Shown: positions 24,648 to 34,217 of the stretch, in pieces | Position numbering within the stretch: position 1 is the first letter of the stretch | How the letters are laid out: each line of letters begins with the position of its first letter | Translations under genes and position numbers: made by a program | Notes under the pieces: generated by a model | Seen by the model: only the letters and a program-made list of their open reading frames with translations | Told to the model about the DNA's origin: nothing | Databases searched by the model: none | Assembly (NCBI GenBank): GCA_016185015.1 | Contig: JACPOI010000050.1 | Span: 16,123-80,122 of the forward strand | Direction of reading: 5' to 3' | Source of the DNA: Burkholderiales bacterium | GTDB lineage: Bacteria; Pseudomonadota; Gammaproteobacteria; Burkholderiales; Burkholderiaceae_C | DNA: 64,000 nucleotides

Positions 24648-27143
24648 TCAGTTGTTCTTGAACAGATCGAGGATACGCAGTTTTTCCTCCGCGGGAGGAT
24701 TGGGCGCTGTAGCCGGCGCGGGCGTCGCCGCCAGCGCCGGTGCAGGGGCCGACGCTGCGGGGGCGGGGGGAGGCACGATGCCTGCGGGCGGGGGCATGAC
24801 GGCTGGCATCTCATCCAGCCCCAGCGACAGCACACCGCCATCTTTGGCATGCTCGGTATAAAGCCAGTCAATGCCTGCATGAACGACGCCTTCGGGCGGT
24901 GCCAGTTCCAGAATCGGAACGTCGCGCAGCGCATGCTCCATGTAGCTGATCCAGACCGGCAGGCTCAGGCCGCCGCCGGTTTCACGATCGCCCAGCTTGC
25001 GCGGCGTGTCGTAGCCGATCCAGGTGATGGCGGTCAGGGTGGGGTGATAGCCGGCAAACCAGGCATCCATCGAATCGTTCGTGGTGCCCGTTTTCCCGTA
25101 GATATCCGGACGCTTCAGTGTGGCCTGCGCCCGCGCGGCGGTACCCGAGCGCGTGACTTCCTGCAGCAGGGTGGAGATGACGAAGGCGTTACGCGCATCG
25201 ATGGCACGCATGGATTCATCGGGCACAACCGGTTTGGCTTGGGCCAGGACCTTGCCTTTTTGTTCGGTGATCTTGCTGATCATCCAGGGGTTGATCCGGT
25301 AGCCACCGTTGGCGAAGACCGAATAGCCGGTTGCCAGCTGCATGGGGGTGACCGAGCCCGCGCCCAGTGCCATGGTCAGGTAGGGCGGGTGTTTTTCGGC
25401 GTCGAAGCCGAACTGGGTGATCCAACTCTGGGCGTAGCGTGCGCCGATGGCGTCCAGCACGCGGATGGAGATCATGTTCTTGGACTTCGCCATGCCACGC
25501 CGCAGGGGCATCGGCCCTTCGAAAGCGCCGTCGTAGTTTTTCGGCTCCCAGGGTTGACCACCGGTGAGTTCGGGTTCGAAGAACAGCGGGGCATCGTTGA
25601 CCACGGTGGCTGGGGTGAAGCCTTTTTCCAGGGCGGCCGAGTAGATGAAAGGCTTGAAGCTCGAGCCCGGTTGGCGCCAGGCTTGGGTGACGTGGTTGAA
25701 CTTGTTTTTCTCGAAGTCGAACCCGCCGACCAAGGCTTTGATGGAGCCGTTGCGCGGGTCCAGTGAAACGAAGGCCCCTTCGACTTCCGGTAATTGCAGG
25801 ATCTCCCAGGTGTTTTTTGCCGTTTTCATCACCCGGATGACGGCGCCACGACGGATCTTGAGTTTGGGGCCGGCCCTGGGTTGCAGGCCGGGCTGGGCGA
25901 TGCGCAGCCCTTCGCCCGTGACTTCCAGCATTTCTCCGCCGCGTCGCATGACCACCACCTTGCGTGGGGTCGCTTCGAGCACGACGGCGGCCAGCAGGTC
26001 GCCGTTGTCGGGATGCTCGTCCAGCGCATCATCGACAGTGTCCTCAAGCTCGGAAACCTTTTCGGGCAGGGTGATGAATTTCTCGGGGCCCCGGTAGGCC
26101 TGGCGACGTTCGAATTCCATGATGCCCTGGCGCAGCGCCTGGTAGGCCACCTCCTGATCGTTGGAGCGTATCGTGGTGTAAACGTTGAGTCCCCGTGTAT
26201 AGGTCTCTTCGCCATACTGGGCAAAGATCAACTGGCGCACCATTTCCGCCACAAATTCGGCGTGGCTACGCGTCGGCCCGTTTCCCCCCGCGTTGTTGCC
26301 CGCTGACTTGACCCGCAGATCCTGTTTCCTGGCCGTCTCTGCCTCTTCGGCCGTGATGAAGCCGTTGTCGAGCATGCGGTCGATGATGTAAAGCTGGCGG
26401 CTTCGCGCGCGCTTGGGGTTGCTGATCGGGTTGTAGGCGGAGGGTGCCTTGGGCAAGCCGGCCAGCATGGCAGCTTCGGCGATGGTGATGTCCTTGAGCG
26501 CCTTGCCGAAATAGGTCTCGGCCGCGGCGGCGAAGCCATAGGCGCGGTTGCCCAGATAGATCTGGTTCATGTAGATCTCCAGGATCTGGTCCTTCGTGAG
26601 CAGGTGTTCCAGCTTGAAGGTCAACAGGATCTCGTAGATCTTGCGCGTGAATGTTTTCTCGGAGGACAGGTAGACGTTGCGCGCCACCTGCATGGTGATG
26701 GTGGACGCTCCCTGGCTCTTGGCCTTGCCGACATTGGCCAAGCCGGCGCGCACGACCCCCAAGTAATCCACGCCGCCGTGCTGGAAGAAGCGCGCATCCT
26801 CAATGGCCAAGACCGCATCGGTCAGGACTTGGGGGATGTTCTTGATCGAGGTGAAATTACGGCGTTCCTCGCCGAATTCGCCGATCAGTTCACCTTCCGC
26901 TGAAAAAATGCGCAAGGGCAGTTTGGGGCGGTATTCCGAGAGGTCGGAGATGTCCGGCAGATTCGGGTAGGCCAATGCCATGGCGATGGAGACCACGATA
27001 AAAACCGAGGCCAGTCCGGCCAGGGCAATACCGCCGGCCCACAGGCCAATGCGCAGGAGCCGCCGCAGAGCGGCAGAGCGGGGGGATTTCACGCCGGTCG
27101 GGCTGGTGGAGGGGGCGGGCTCGGGATGGGCGTCAGGGGGCAT
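24648..27143 (-). CDS. mrcA: Penicillin-binding protein 1A (class A)
   Basis: The 831-residue bifunctional peptidoglycan synthase has one membrane anchor (about residues 32-58). The GT51 glycosyltransferase domain carries catalytic Glu115 in IEDARFFQHGG. An OB-like insert follows, then the transpeptidase with Ser494 in SSFK, an SKN triad and KTGTTN. The C-terminus ends in a low-complexity Pro/Ala tail. The start at 27143 is preferred to the ATG at 27170, because the latter lies inside a TATAAT sequence on the same strand. It is divergent from pilM, the common ponA-pilM arrangement of proteobacteria. Confidence 0.95.
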   Translation of the reverse strand: MPPDAHPEPAPSTSPTGVKSPRSAALRRLLRIGLWAGGIALAGLASVFIVVSIAMALAYPNLPDISDLSEYRPKLPLRIFSAEGELIGEFGEERRNFTSIKNIPQVLTDAVLAIEDARFFQHGGVDYLGVVRAGLANVGKAKSQGASTITMQVARNVYLSSEKTFTRKIYEILLTFKLEHLLTKDQILEIYMNQIYLGNRAYGFAAAAETYFGKALKDITIAEAAMLAGLPKAPSAYNPISNPKRARSRQLYIIDRMLDNGFITAEEAETARKQDLRVKSAGNNAGGNGPTRSHAEFVAEMVRQLIFAQYGEETYTRGLNVYTTIRSNDQEVAYQALRQGIMEFERRQAYRGPEKFITLPEKVSELEDTVDDALDEHPDNGDLLAAVVLEATPRKVVVMRRGGEMLEVTGEGLRIAQPGLQPRAGPKLKIRRGAVIRVMKTAKNTWEILQLPEVEGAFVSLDPRNGSIKALVGGFDFEKNKFNHVTQAWRQPGSSFKPFIYSAALEKGFTPATVVNDAPLFFEPELTGGQPWEPKNYDGAFEGPMPLRRGMAKSKNMISIRVLDAIGARYAQSWITQFGFDAEKHPPYLTMALGAGSVTPMQLATGYSVFANGGYRINPWMISKITEQKGKVLAQAKPVVPDESMRAIDARNAFVISTLLQEVTRSGTAARAQATLKRPDIYGKTGTTNDSMDAWFAGYHPTLTAITWIGYDTPRKLGDRETGGGLSLPVWISYMEHALRDVPILELAPPEGVVHAGIDWLYTEHAKDGGVLSLGLDEMPAVMPPPAGIVPPPAPAASAPAPALAATPAPATAPNPPAEEKLRILDLFKNN

Positions 27144-27404
27144 AAAATCTTTGTAAGGTCGCGTCAGCATTATAAAAATCTGGGCTCCACAAGAGGGTGG
27201 CCTGGGTTCTTTTATTCATGCTCGGTCCATCGGCCTCAGTGAAATGCCTGCGCCCAGCTTGTTGCAATCGCATACAAATCGTCTGCTTTTGACAACGCTC
27301 GGCCATGCCGATTTGGGAAAAATCCTTTGCAGGACAAGGACCTAACTGCTAGCATTCAAGTGAATTCATAGGTTTGCCGGCCTGTCGCCGGTTTCTTTCA
27401 GGGG
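27144..27404. other. Divergent spacer between PBP1A and pilM
   Basis: This 261-bp AT-richer spacer must hold both promoters. Besides the minus-strand TATAAT, a plus-strand pair TTTGCA (27326-27331) and TAGCAT (27350-27355) with an 18-nt spacer could serve pilM. A TTGACA at 27289 lacks a matching -10. No gene is seen. Confidence 0.4.
27169..27174 (-). promoter_or_regulatory. Putative -10 element of the PBP1A gene
   Basis: A consensus TATAAT on the minus strand lies 25 nt before the ATG at 27143 and overlaps the alternative ATG at 27170. The -35 side is poor (CCCTCT at 17 nt). Confidence 0.45.
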
Positions 27405-28490
27405 ATGCTCTTGATCTCATTGGGATCCTTGTTCAGTCGCCAGCCTGAGCCCATGCTGGGTTTGGATGTCAGCTCGTCCAGTGTCAAGCTGGTCGAGTTG
27501 AGCCAGAACAAAGCTGGTCAGTATGTGCTCGATCGTTGCGCGATCGAGCCGCTGGAGCGTGGCTGGATCACGGACGGCAACATCGAGAAGTTCGATGAAG
27601 TGGCCGAGGCCGTGCGCCGCCTGATCAAGAAAAGCGGTACCAAGACCAGGAACGTGGCCATGGCCTTGCCACCCTCGGCGGTGATCACCAAGAAGATCGT
27701 CCTGCCAGGCGGGATGAGCGAGGTGGAGCTGGAGATGCAGGTGGAGGCTGAGGCCAACCAGTACATCCCCTTCCCTCTTGAGGAAGTGAGCCTGGACTTT
27801 TGCGTGATCGGCCCCAGCGCGACAACCGCAGGCGATATCGATGTGCTGATTGCCGCGTCACGCCGCGAAAAGGTCCAGGACATTCAGGGTCTGGCCGAGT
27901 CGGCCGGTCTCAAGCCCGTCATCGTCGATGTAGAGTCTTACGCTTCCCGCTTGGCAGCCAAGCGCCTGATCGCCAATCTGCCGGAAGAGGGCGTGGGGGC
28001 GATTGTGGCCTTGTTCGAGGTGGGGGCGCTGACCACAAGCATGCAGGTGATAAGGGATGACGAGGTGCTGTATGAACGCGACCAGGCCTTTGGGGGCGCC
28101 CAGCTTACCCAGCTGATCGTGCGTCAGTATGGTTTCTCGCTGGAGGAGGCCGAGTCCAAGAAGCGCAGTGGTGAGTTGCCTGAAGACTATGAAAGCAGCG
28201 TGCTACGCCCCTTCATCGAAAGCATGGTCCAGGAAATCGGACGTGCCTTGCAGTTCTTCTTTACCAGTACGCCACACCACAAGGTGGACTACATCATGCT
28301 CGCGGGTGGGGCGGCTGCTCTGTCCGGGCTGACCGGTGCCGTGACGCAACAGTTGAGCTTTCCGTGCAGCCTGGTCAATCCCTTTGACGGCATGGAGATC
28401 GGTGACGGAGTCCGCCTCAAGAAAATGACCCGAGAGGCGCCGTCTTATCTGACGTCCTGTGGTCTGGCGATGCGGAGGTTTCTGCAGTGA
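27405..28490 (+). CDS. pilM: Type IV pilus assembly protein PilM
   Basis: The 361-residue actin-like ATPase has the fold's phosphate loop in 'MLGLDVSSSSVKLVEL' and a late nucleotide motif 'IMLAGGAAALSGL'. PilM sits on the cytoplasmic side of the pilus alignment complex and binds the PilN N-terminus. The AGGGG ribosome site ends only 1 nt before the ATG at 27405. A TTG at 27411 is better spaced and gives MISLGSLFSRQ, which matches relatives, so that start is a real alternative. It overlaps pilN by 4 bp (GTGA). Confidence 0.95.
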   Translation: MLLISLGSLFSRQPEPMLGLDVSSSSVKLVELSQNKAGQYVLDRCAIEPLERGWITDGNIEKFDEVAEAVRRLIKKSGTKTRNVAMALPPSAVITKKIVLPGGMSEVELEMQVEAEANQYIPFPLEEVSLDFCVIGPSATTAGDIDVLIAASRREKVQDIQGLAESAGLKPVIVDVESYASRLAAKRLIANLPEEGVGAIVALFEVGALTTSMQVIRDDEVLYERDQAFGGAQLTQLIVRQYGFSLEEAESKKRSGELPEDYESSVLRPFIESMVQEIGRALQFFFTSTPHHKVDYIMLAGGAAALSGLTGAVTQQLSFPCSLVNPFDGMEIGDGVRLKKMTREAPSYLTSCGLAMRRFLQ

Positions 28491-29116
28491 TACTGATCAA
28501 CCTGCTGCCTCACCGCGAGGCCGCACGCAAGAAGAGGCAGGATGTTTTCAACATTTCGTTGGGCGCATCTGCGTTGGCTGGTGGCCTGATTGCCGGTATC
28601 GTGTTTCTCTGGCTGCAGGGCCAGATCTCTTCGCAGGAGGGCTTGAACACGATGCTGACCCAGGAGATACGGAAGCTGGATAACCAGATCAAGGATATTG
28701 CCGCGCTTGAAGCGGAGATCGCCGCTTTGCGTGCCCGTCAGCAGGCCGTGGAAAACCTGCAGGCCGATCGCAATATGCCGGTGCAGCTGCTGACCGAATT
28801 GACTCGCCAGTTCCCGGAGGGCGTGTACATCACCAGTATGCGGCAGGACAACCAGCTGATCACCTTGCAGGGTACGGCGCAGTCCAATGAGCGGGTCTCC
28901 GAATTGCTTCGTAACCTGGCCTACAACTCCCCCTGGTTCTCCAAGCCGGAACTGATAGAGATCGTGGCGGGTAATGTTACCTTTGGCAAAGACCAGCGGC
29001 GGGTGGCCAATTTCACCGTGCGGGTGCGCATGCTGCGTGCCAGCGAGGTGCAGAGGCCCCCTGCAGCTGCCGCCTCGGCGCCTATGGCGGTGGCTTCCCA
29101 GCCCGCTAAGCCATAA
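28487..29116 (+). CDS. pilN: Type IV pilus assembly protein PilN
   Basis: The 209-residue bitopic protein begins with the conserved PilM-binding segment INLLPHRE. A membrane segment (about residues 18-42), a coiled coil (about 45-95) and a periplasmic ferredoxin-like domain follow. It starts at GTG overlapping the pilM stop. The C-terminus is an alanine/proline tail. PilN pairs with PilO in the inner-membrane platform. Confidence 0.94.
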   Translation: MILINLLPHREAARKKRQDVFNISLGASALAGGLIAGIVFLWLQGQISSQEGLNTMLTQEIRKLDNQIKDIAALEAEIAALRARQQAVENLQADRNMPVQLLTELTRQFPEGVYITSMRQDNQLITLQGTAQSNERVSELLRNLAYNSPWFSKPELIEIVAGNVTFGKDQRRVANFTVRVRMLRASEVQRPPAAAASAPMAVASQPAKP

Positions 29117-29128
29117 GGGGATACCGAT

Positions 29129-29806
29129 ATGGCAAGTACATCATCCTTGAATCTGAAGTTTGCGCAGTGGAAGACAGCGCTGCAGTCCCAGTTCAGCAAT
29201 CTTGACCCGCGCAATCCCGTCGTCTGGCCACCGCTGCCGCGCTTCGGTTTGTTCCTCGCCATCGCTGTGGCGGTGGTTGTGGCGCTCTGGTTTGTCTGGC
29301 TCAGCGGCGAGGACGAAATCCTCACCCAGGCGCGCGAGCAGGAAGTCAAGCTGCGCGAGGAATACAAGACCAAGCTGGCCAAGGCCATCAACCTCGATGC
29401 CTTGCGCAAGCAGCGCGAACAGGTTCTGCAGTACGTGACACAGCTGGAAAAGCAGTTGCCCAGCAAGGCGGAAATGGATGCCTTGCTGTCTGACATCAAT
29501 CAGGCGGGGCTGGGGCGCAGCCTGCAGTTCGACCTGTTCCGCCCCGGCTCGGTGGTGATCCGGGACTACTACGCCGAGTTGCCGATCGCCATCAAGGTGA
29601 CCGGTCGTTTCCATGACATGGCGTCCTTCACCGCTGACATTGCGCATCTGTCGCGCATCGTGACGCTGAACAACCTGACAATGGTACCGGGGGCTGCCGG
29701 TCGAGACAGTTCGACGCTGGTCATGGATGCAACAGCCAAAACATTCCGCTATCTCGACAAAGACGAAATCGCCGCGCAGCGCAAGCCCGCAGGGGGCAAG
29801 AAATGA
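29129..29806 (+). CDS. pilO: Type IV pilus assembly protein PilO
   Basis: The 225-residue protein has a short cytoplasmic part, a single membrane segment (about residues 38-60), a coiled coil (about 65-110) and a periplasmic domain with YAELPIAIKVTGRFHDMASF, typical of PilO. It forms heterodimers with PilN and contacts PilP. It begins 12 bp after pilN and overlaps pilP by 4 bp (ATGA). Confidence 0.94.
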   Translation: MASTSSLNLKFAQWKTALQSQFSNLDPRNPVVWPPLPRFGLFLAIAVAVVVALWFVWLSGEDEILTQAREQEVKLREEYKTKLAKAINLDALRKQREQVLQYVTQLEKQLPSKAEMDALLSDINQAGLGRSLQFDLFRPGSVVIRDYYAELPIAIKVTGRFHDMASFTADIAHLSRIVTLNNLTMVPGAAGRDSSTLVMDATAKTFRYLDKDEIAAQRKPAGGKK

Positions 29807-30348
29807 GTCTGATCCGGTTATTGACTCTACTGATGTCGGCCGTGGTGCTGGCTGGTTGCGGAGCGTCCAGCGAGGATGAGTTGCGCGCCTGGATGCTGGA
29901 GCAACGCAACCAGATGCGCCCGCGGGTCGCCCCCATTTCAGAACCCAAACCCTACAAGCCGGAAGATTACGTCGACATGGCGACCGTCGATCCTTTCAGC
30001 AAGGACAAATTGACGTCAGCTCTCAAGCGGGATGTGGTCCAACCCTCCACGATCACCAGTGCCCTTATCGCGCCGGAACTGGCTCGGCGCAAGGAAGCCC
30101 TGGAAGCTTTCCCGCTCGACACCATGTCCATGGTTGGTAGTCTCATTCAGGAGTCTCAGCCGGCCGCCTTGATCCGGGTGGACCGTTTGCTCTACCAAGT
30201 CAGGCTGGGCAGTTATCTGGGCATGAACTATGGGCGTGTGACCAAAATCACCGAGACCGAAGTCATCTTGCGCGAAATTGTGCAAGACGCCGTGGGCGAG
30301 TGGATCGAGCGTCCCGCCACACTGCAGTTGCAGGAGAAAGTCAAATGA
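29803..30348 (+). CDS. pilP: Type IV pilus lipoprotein PilP
   Basis: The 181-residue product has a lipobox LAGC (lipidated Cys19). A proline-rich linker contains YKPEDYVDMATVDPF, followed by the C-terminal beta-domain with 'YQVRLGSYLGMNYGRVTKI'. PilP links the PilN/PilO inner-membrane complex to the PilQ secretin. It overlaps both neighbours by ATGA junctions, indicating coupled translation. Confidence 0.94.
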   Translation: MSLIRLLTLLMSAVVLAGCGASSEDELRAWMLEQRNQMRPRVAPISEPKPYKPEDYVDMATVDPFSKDKLTSALKRDVVQPSTITSALIAPELARRKEALEAFPLDTMSMVGSLIQESQPAALIRVDRLLYQVRLGSYLGMNYGRVTKITETEVILREIVQDAVGEWIERPATLQLQEKVK

Positions 30349-32486
30349 AAAATCAGATTATGTGGACGCGCTGGGCTGGCGCCATGGTTGTGGCCATGCT
30401 CGGTGTTTCTGCACTGGCACAGACCGCTGGTACGCAAGCGTCAGATGCGGCTCCTGCGACCTCGACTCAGCCCATCATCGAAGCCGTGACCGGTTCCCTG
30501 CAAAGCGGGGCGGAAGTTGTCAAGATCGATCTGTCGCAGCCCTTGACGGCTATTCCCAATGGTTTTTCCATCAAGTCACCGGCCAAGATCGCACTGGATA
30601 TTCCCGGCGTGGGCAACGCGATGGGGCGCTCCACGGTCGAGGTCAATCAGGGCAATTTGCGTTCGGTCAATCTCATTCCCGCCGGAGACCGTACCCGGGT
30701 GGTGCTGAACCTGAAGCAGGCTACCAATTACAAGGCTGAATTACAGGGCAAGTCGCTGCTGGTCACGCTGGATCCCGTCGCGGCCACCACAGTACCCACT
30801 ACATCGACCCCCACTTTTGCCGAAAGCAAGAGCCGCGAAATCCTGCCGATCAAGGACCTCGATTTTCGACGTGGTGTGAGCGGTTCGGGGCGGGTGGTTG
30901 TCGCCTTGCCCTCTAGCCAGGTGGGTGTTGATATACGCCAGAGCGGGCAGACCCTGGTGGTCGAGTTCATGAAATCCAGTTTACCGGAGGGCTTGCGCCG
31001 CAAGCTTGACGTGACCGATTTCGGCACGCCGGTGCAGACCGTGACCGCCTTCCAGGTGGGTGACCGTGTACGTATGGTGATCGAACCCAAGGGCGCCTGG
31101 GAGCACAGTGCTTATCAAAGCGATGACCAGTTTGTGGTTGAAATCAAGCCCCAGCGTGTCGATACCGCCAAATTGACGCAAGGGCCGGGCTATAACGGGC
31201 AGAAGCTGTCGCTGAATTTCCAGAACATAGAAATCCGTGCCCTGTTGCAGGTGATTGCCGATTTCACCAACTTCAACGTGGTGACCTCCGACTCGGTGGC
31301 CGGCAACGTCACCTTGCGCTTGCAGGATGTGCCCTGGGACCAAGCCTTGGACATCATTTTGCAGTCCAAGGGTTTGGGTTTGCGCAAGAACGGTAACGTG
31401 CTGTGGATCGCGCCCAAGGATGAGATCCTGGCCAAGGAAAAGCTGGAGCGTGAAGCCAACGCTGCGCTTGAGACCCTGGAGCCTGTGCGCACCCAGTCCT
31501 TCCAGCTCAACTATGCCAAGGCCGTCGATGTGGCCCGACAACTGATGGGCGTCGGGGTCGTTGGTGCTGCCGCACCGGTGGGAGGGGCCGCAGCCAGCTC
31601 TCGTATCCTGAGCACGAGAGGAAGCGCCATCGCGGAGCCGCGTACCAACCAGCTGTTCGTGACCGATGTTGGTAGCAAGCTGGAGCAGGTACAGGATCTG
31701 ATCGCCAAGCTGGACATTCAGGTGCGCCAGGTGCTGATCGAGGCGCGCATCGTGGAGGCGTCCGATACTTTCGGTAAATCGCTGGGTGTCAGGTTGGGTG
31801 GGGGTATGAACGCGAGTACCGATTCGACGGGGGCTGGCGCCCAGTTCGGACCGACTTACAACGCAACGTCAGCCGGTACTACCTCCGGCACGTTCGTCAA
31901 TTTGCCGGGCGGTGGTCAGGGTGGCTTCAATGCGGCAACTTTTGCCGTCTCGATCTTCGGCGAGAATGCGGCCCGATTCCTGAACCTGGAAATCTCTGCT
32001 CTGGAAGCTGATGGCAAGGGCAAGGTGGTGTCCAGTCCGCGTGTCGTCACGGCGGACAAGGTTAAGGCTGTCATTGAGCAGGGGACGGAACTGCCGTATC
32101 AGGTGGCTTCGGCCAGTGGCGCTACCTCGATCGCTTTCCGCAAGGCCAACCTGATGTTGGAGGTGACTCCGCAGATCACGCCTGAAGGCAATGTGATTCT
32201 GGAGCTGGATATCAACAAGGATACGGTGGGTCAGTCTACGCCGGCCGGTTTTGCCATTGACACCAAACACGTGAAGACTCAAGTGCTGGTCGAAAACGGC
32301 GGTACCGTGGTGATCGGTGGCATCTTTACCCAGCTGGAGCGCGAAGACACGACCAAGGTTCCCTTCTTTGGCGACCTGCCTGGAATCGGCGTCTTGTTCC
32401 GTAACAAGGCGAAGGTATCCAACAAGCAGGAGATGCTGGTCTTCATCACGCCCAAGACGCTGACGGACCGTACCTCCTTGCGCTGA
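30345..32486 (+). CDS. pilQ: Type IV pilus secretin PilQ
   Basis: The 713-residue outer-membrane secretin starts at 30345, overlapping pilP. A signal peptide is cleaved after ALA near residue 25. Two AMIN peptidoglycan-binding regions (about 45-140 and 165-255) precede a secretin N0/STN domain with 'LSLNFQNIEIRALLQVIADFTNFN' and N1. The membrane-spanning secretin core ends in 'VPFFGDLPGIGVLFR' and 'ELLVFITPK'-like sequence. A glycine/threonine/serine-rich insert lies around residues 490-535. It forms the pilus exit pore. An upstream start at 30300 would lack a signal peptide at the N-terminus. Confidence 0.95.
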   Translation: MKNQIMWTRWAGAMVVAMLGVSALAQTAGTQASDAAPATSTQPIIEAVTGSLQSGAEVVKIDLSQPLTAIPNGFSIKSPAKIALDIPGVGNAMGRSTVEVNQGNLRSVNLIPAGDRTRVVLNLKQATNYKAELQGKSLLVTLDPVAATTVPTTSTPTFAESKSREILPIKDLDFRRGVSGSGRVVVALPSSQVGVDIRQSGQTLVVEFMKSSLPEGLRRKLDVTDFGTPVQTVTAFQVGDRVRMVIEPKGAWEHSAYQSDDQFVVEIKPQRVDTAKLTQGPGYNGQKLSLNFQNIEIRALLQVIADFTNFNVVTSDSVAGNVTLRLQDVPWDQALDIILQSKGLGLRKNGNVLWIAPKDEILAKEKLEREANAALETLEPVRTQSFQLNYAKAVDVARQLMGVGVVGAAAPVGGAAASSRILSTRGSAIAEPRTNQLFVTDVGSKLEQVQDLIAKLDIQVRQVLIEARIVEASDTFGKSLGVRLGGGMNASTDSTGAGAQFGPTYNATSAGTTSGTFVNLPGGGQGGFNAATFAVSIFGENAARFLNLEISALEADGKGKVVSSPRVVTADKVKAVIEQGTELPYQVASASGATSIAFRKANLMLEVTPQITPEGNVILELDINKDTVGQSTPAGFAIDTKHVKTQVLVENGGTVVIGGIFTQLEREDTTKVPFFGDLPGIGVLFRNKAKVSNKQEMLVFITPKTLTDRTSLR

Positions 32487-32510
32487 CCGGCCACACTCGC
32501 AGGTTCTGTC

Positions 32511-33032
32511 TTGATCATCAGTCTGGTCGGCTTGCCGGGGTCCGGCAAGTCTACGGTCGGGCGTCAGCTTGCCCGTAGACTTCAGTTGCGATTCAGCGAC
32601 TCGGACCACGTCATCGAGCAACGCATCGGCTGCCCGATTCGCGAGTACTTTGAGCGGGAAGGGGAGGCTTCCTTTCGCGACATCGAGGAACAGGTGCTCG
32701 ACGAGTTGTCGCAGCAATCGGGTGTCCTTTCGACGGGCGGCGGTGCCGTACTCCGGGACGCCAACAGACAGCGCCTGCATACGCGTGGCAAAGTGGTGTA
32801 CCTGAAGTCAACGCCTGAAGAGTTGATGCGCAGGCTGCGGCACGATACCCAGCGCCCGCTCCTGCAGGTCGGCGATCCCTTGCAGAGACTGAGGGAGCTG
32901 TATGCCGTGCGTGACCCCCTGTACCGGGAAACAGCGCACTTTGTCATAGATACCGGCCGACCTTCCGTCGCCACCCTGGTCAACATGATCGTGATGCAGT
33001 TGGAGCTGGCTGGCGTCGTCCCCCAGAATTGA
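32511..33032 (+). CDS. aroK: Shikimate kinase
   Basis: The 173-residue kinase carries the P-loop GLPGSGKST at residues 7-15, the shikimate-site SDSDHVIE and STGGGAV motifs, and the lid with RPLLQ. It phosphorylates shikimate in aromatic amino acid synthesis. It starts at TTG, with AGG about 8 nt upstream; no ATG gives a P-loop-bearing product. It lies 24 bp after pilQ and 54 bp before aroB, the familiar pilMNOPQ-aroKB arrangement. Confidence 0.94.
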   Translation: MIISLVGLPGSGKSTVGRQLARRLQLRFSDSDHVIEQRIGCPIREYFEREGEASFRDIEEQVLDELSQQSGVLSTGGGAVLRDANRQRLHTRGKVVYLKSTPEELMRRLRHDTQRPLLQVGDPLQRLRELYAVRDPLYRETAHFVIDTGRPSVATLVNMIVMQLELAGVVPQN

Positions 33033-33074
33033 TCGTCAATGCCCCACGGGCTGCTTGTGCCTCGGCCGGTGCCC

Positions 33075-33080
33075 TAAACT
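33075..33080 (+). promoter_or_regulatory. -10-like hexamer 6 nt before aroB
   Basis: TAAACT is followed by 6 nt and the aroB ATG, with GGGGG directly touching the ATG and so badly placed as a ribosome site. It may allow a leaderless aroB transcript. Confidence 0.3.
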
Positions 33081-33086
33081 CGGGGG

Positions 33087-34217
33087 ATGTCTCAAAGTAC
33101 CGATCTGACCCGGCCAGCACCCCTGCAGGTGCTCATCGAGCTGGGCGAACGCAGCTATCCGATCCTTATCGGCAGCGGACTCTTAGCGCAGCCCGAGAGC
33201 TATGCCGGCTTGCCAAGCGCGGCACAGGCGCTGATCGTCAGCAACACCACGGTGGCGCCTCTTTATCTGGCCAAGCTCAAGCAGGCGCTGCAAGCGCATT
33301 ACGGCCAGGTGCGGGTCGTTGAGTTGCCGGATGGCGAGGCGCACAAGGACTGGCAGACCCTGAACCTGATCTTTGATGCCTTGCTGGCCCACGCCTGTGA
33401 TCGCAAGACCGTGCTGTACGCCCTGGGCGGAGGTGTGGTGGGCGACATGAGCGGCTACGCCGCGGCGAGCTATATGCGGGGCGTGCCGTTTGTACAGGTT
33501 CCGACGACGCTCCTGGCGCAGGTGGATTCCTCCGTGGGTGGGAAGACGGCGATCAACCATCCGCTGGGCAAGAACATGATCGGTGCCTTCTACCAGCCAC
33601 AGCGTGTGATCTGCGATCTGGATACGCTCAAGACCCTGCCGGAGCGGGAACTCAGTGCCGGTCTTGCCGAGGTCATCAAATACGGCCCGATCGCTGATAT
33701 GGATCTGCTGGATTGGCTGGAGGCGAACATGGACGCCCTTCGGGCGCGTGATCCATCGGCGCTGGCACATGCCGTGCGGCGCAGTTGTGAGATCAAGGCT
33801 TCGGTGGTGGGACAGGATGAGCGTGAGGCCGGTTTGCGGGCCATTCTCAATTTCGGCCACACCTTTGGGCACGCCATCGAGGCGGGCATGGGCTACGGCG
33901 CCTGGCTGCATGGGGAAGCTGTGGGCTGCGGCATGGTCATGGCCGCCACCTTGTCAGAGCGGCTCGGTCTGATCGATCGCGCTTTTGTGCAGCGGCTCAA
34001 GGCGTTGATCGCCCGGGCCGGCTTGCCTGTGACGGGGCCGCAACTGGACGGGCAGGACAACGCGGGGCGCTACCTGGAGCTCATGCGCGTGGACAAGAAA
34101 GCCGAAGCCGGCGAAATCCGCTTTGTCGTGATCGAGGCTCCGGGCCGGGCCGGCGTGCGTAGTGCGCCCGATGCACTGGTGCGTGAGGTCATCGATGCTT
34201 GCTGCCTACGCCAGTGA
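33087..34217 (+). CDS. aroB: 3-dehydroquinate synthase
   Basis: The 376-residue NAD- and metal-dependent enzyme makes 3-dehydroquinate from DAHP. The nucleotide motif [13 protein letters not shown], the [19 protein letters not shown] loop and the zinc-ligand region with GHTFGHAIE are present. Glu in '[11 protein letters not shown]' also fits. It follows aroK and overlaps the dgt start by 23 bp. Confidence 0.96.
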   Translation: MSQSTDLTRPAPLQVLIELGERSYPILIGSGLLAQPESYAGLPSAAQALIVSNTTVAPLYLAKLKQALQAHYGQVRVVELPDGEAHKDWQTLNLIFDALLAHACDRKTVLYALGGGVVGDMSGYAAASYMRGVPFVQVPTTLLAQVDSSVGGKTAINHPLGKNMIGAFYQPQRVICDLDTLKTLPERELSAGLAEVIKYGPIADMDLLDWLEANMDALRARDPSALAHAVRRSCEIKASVVGQDEREAGLRAILNFGHTFGHAIEAGMGYGAWLHGEAVGCGMVMAATLSERLGLIDRAFVQRLKALIARAGLPVTGPQLDGQDNAGRYLELMRVDKKAEAGEIRFVVIEAPGRAGVRSAPDALVREVIDACCLRQ

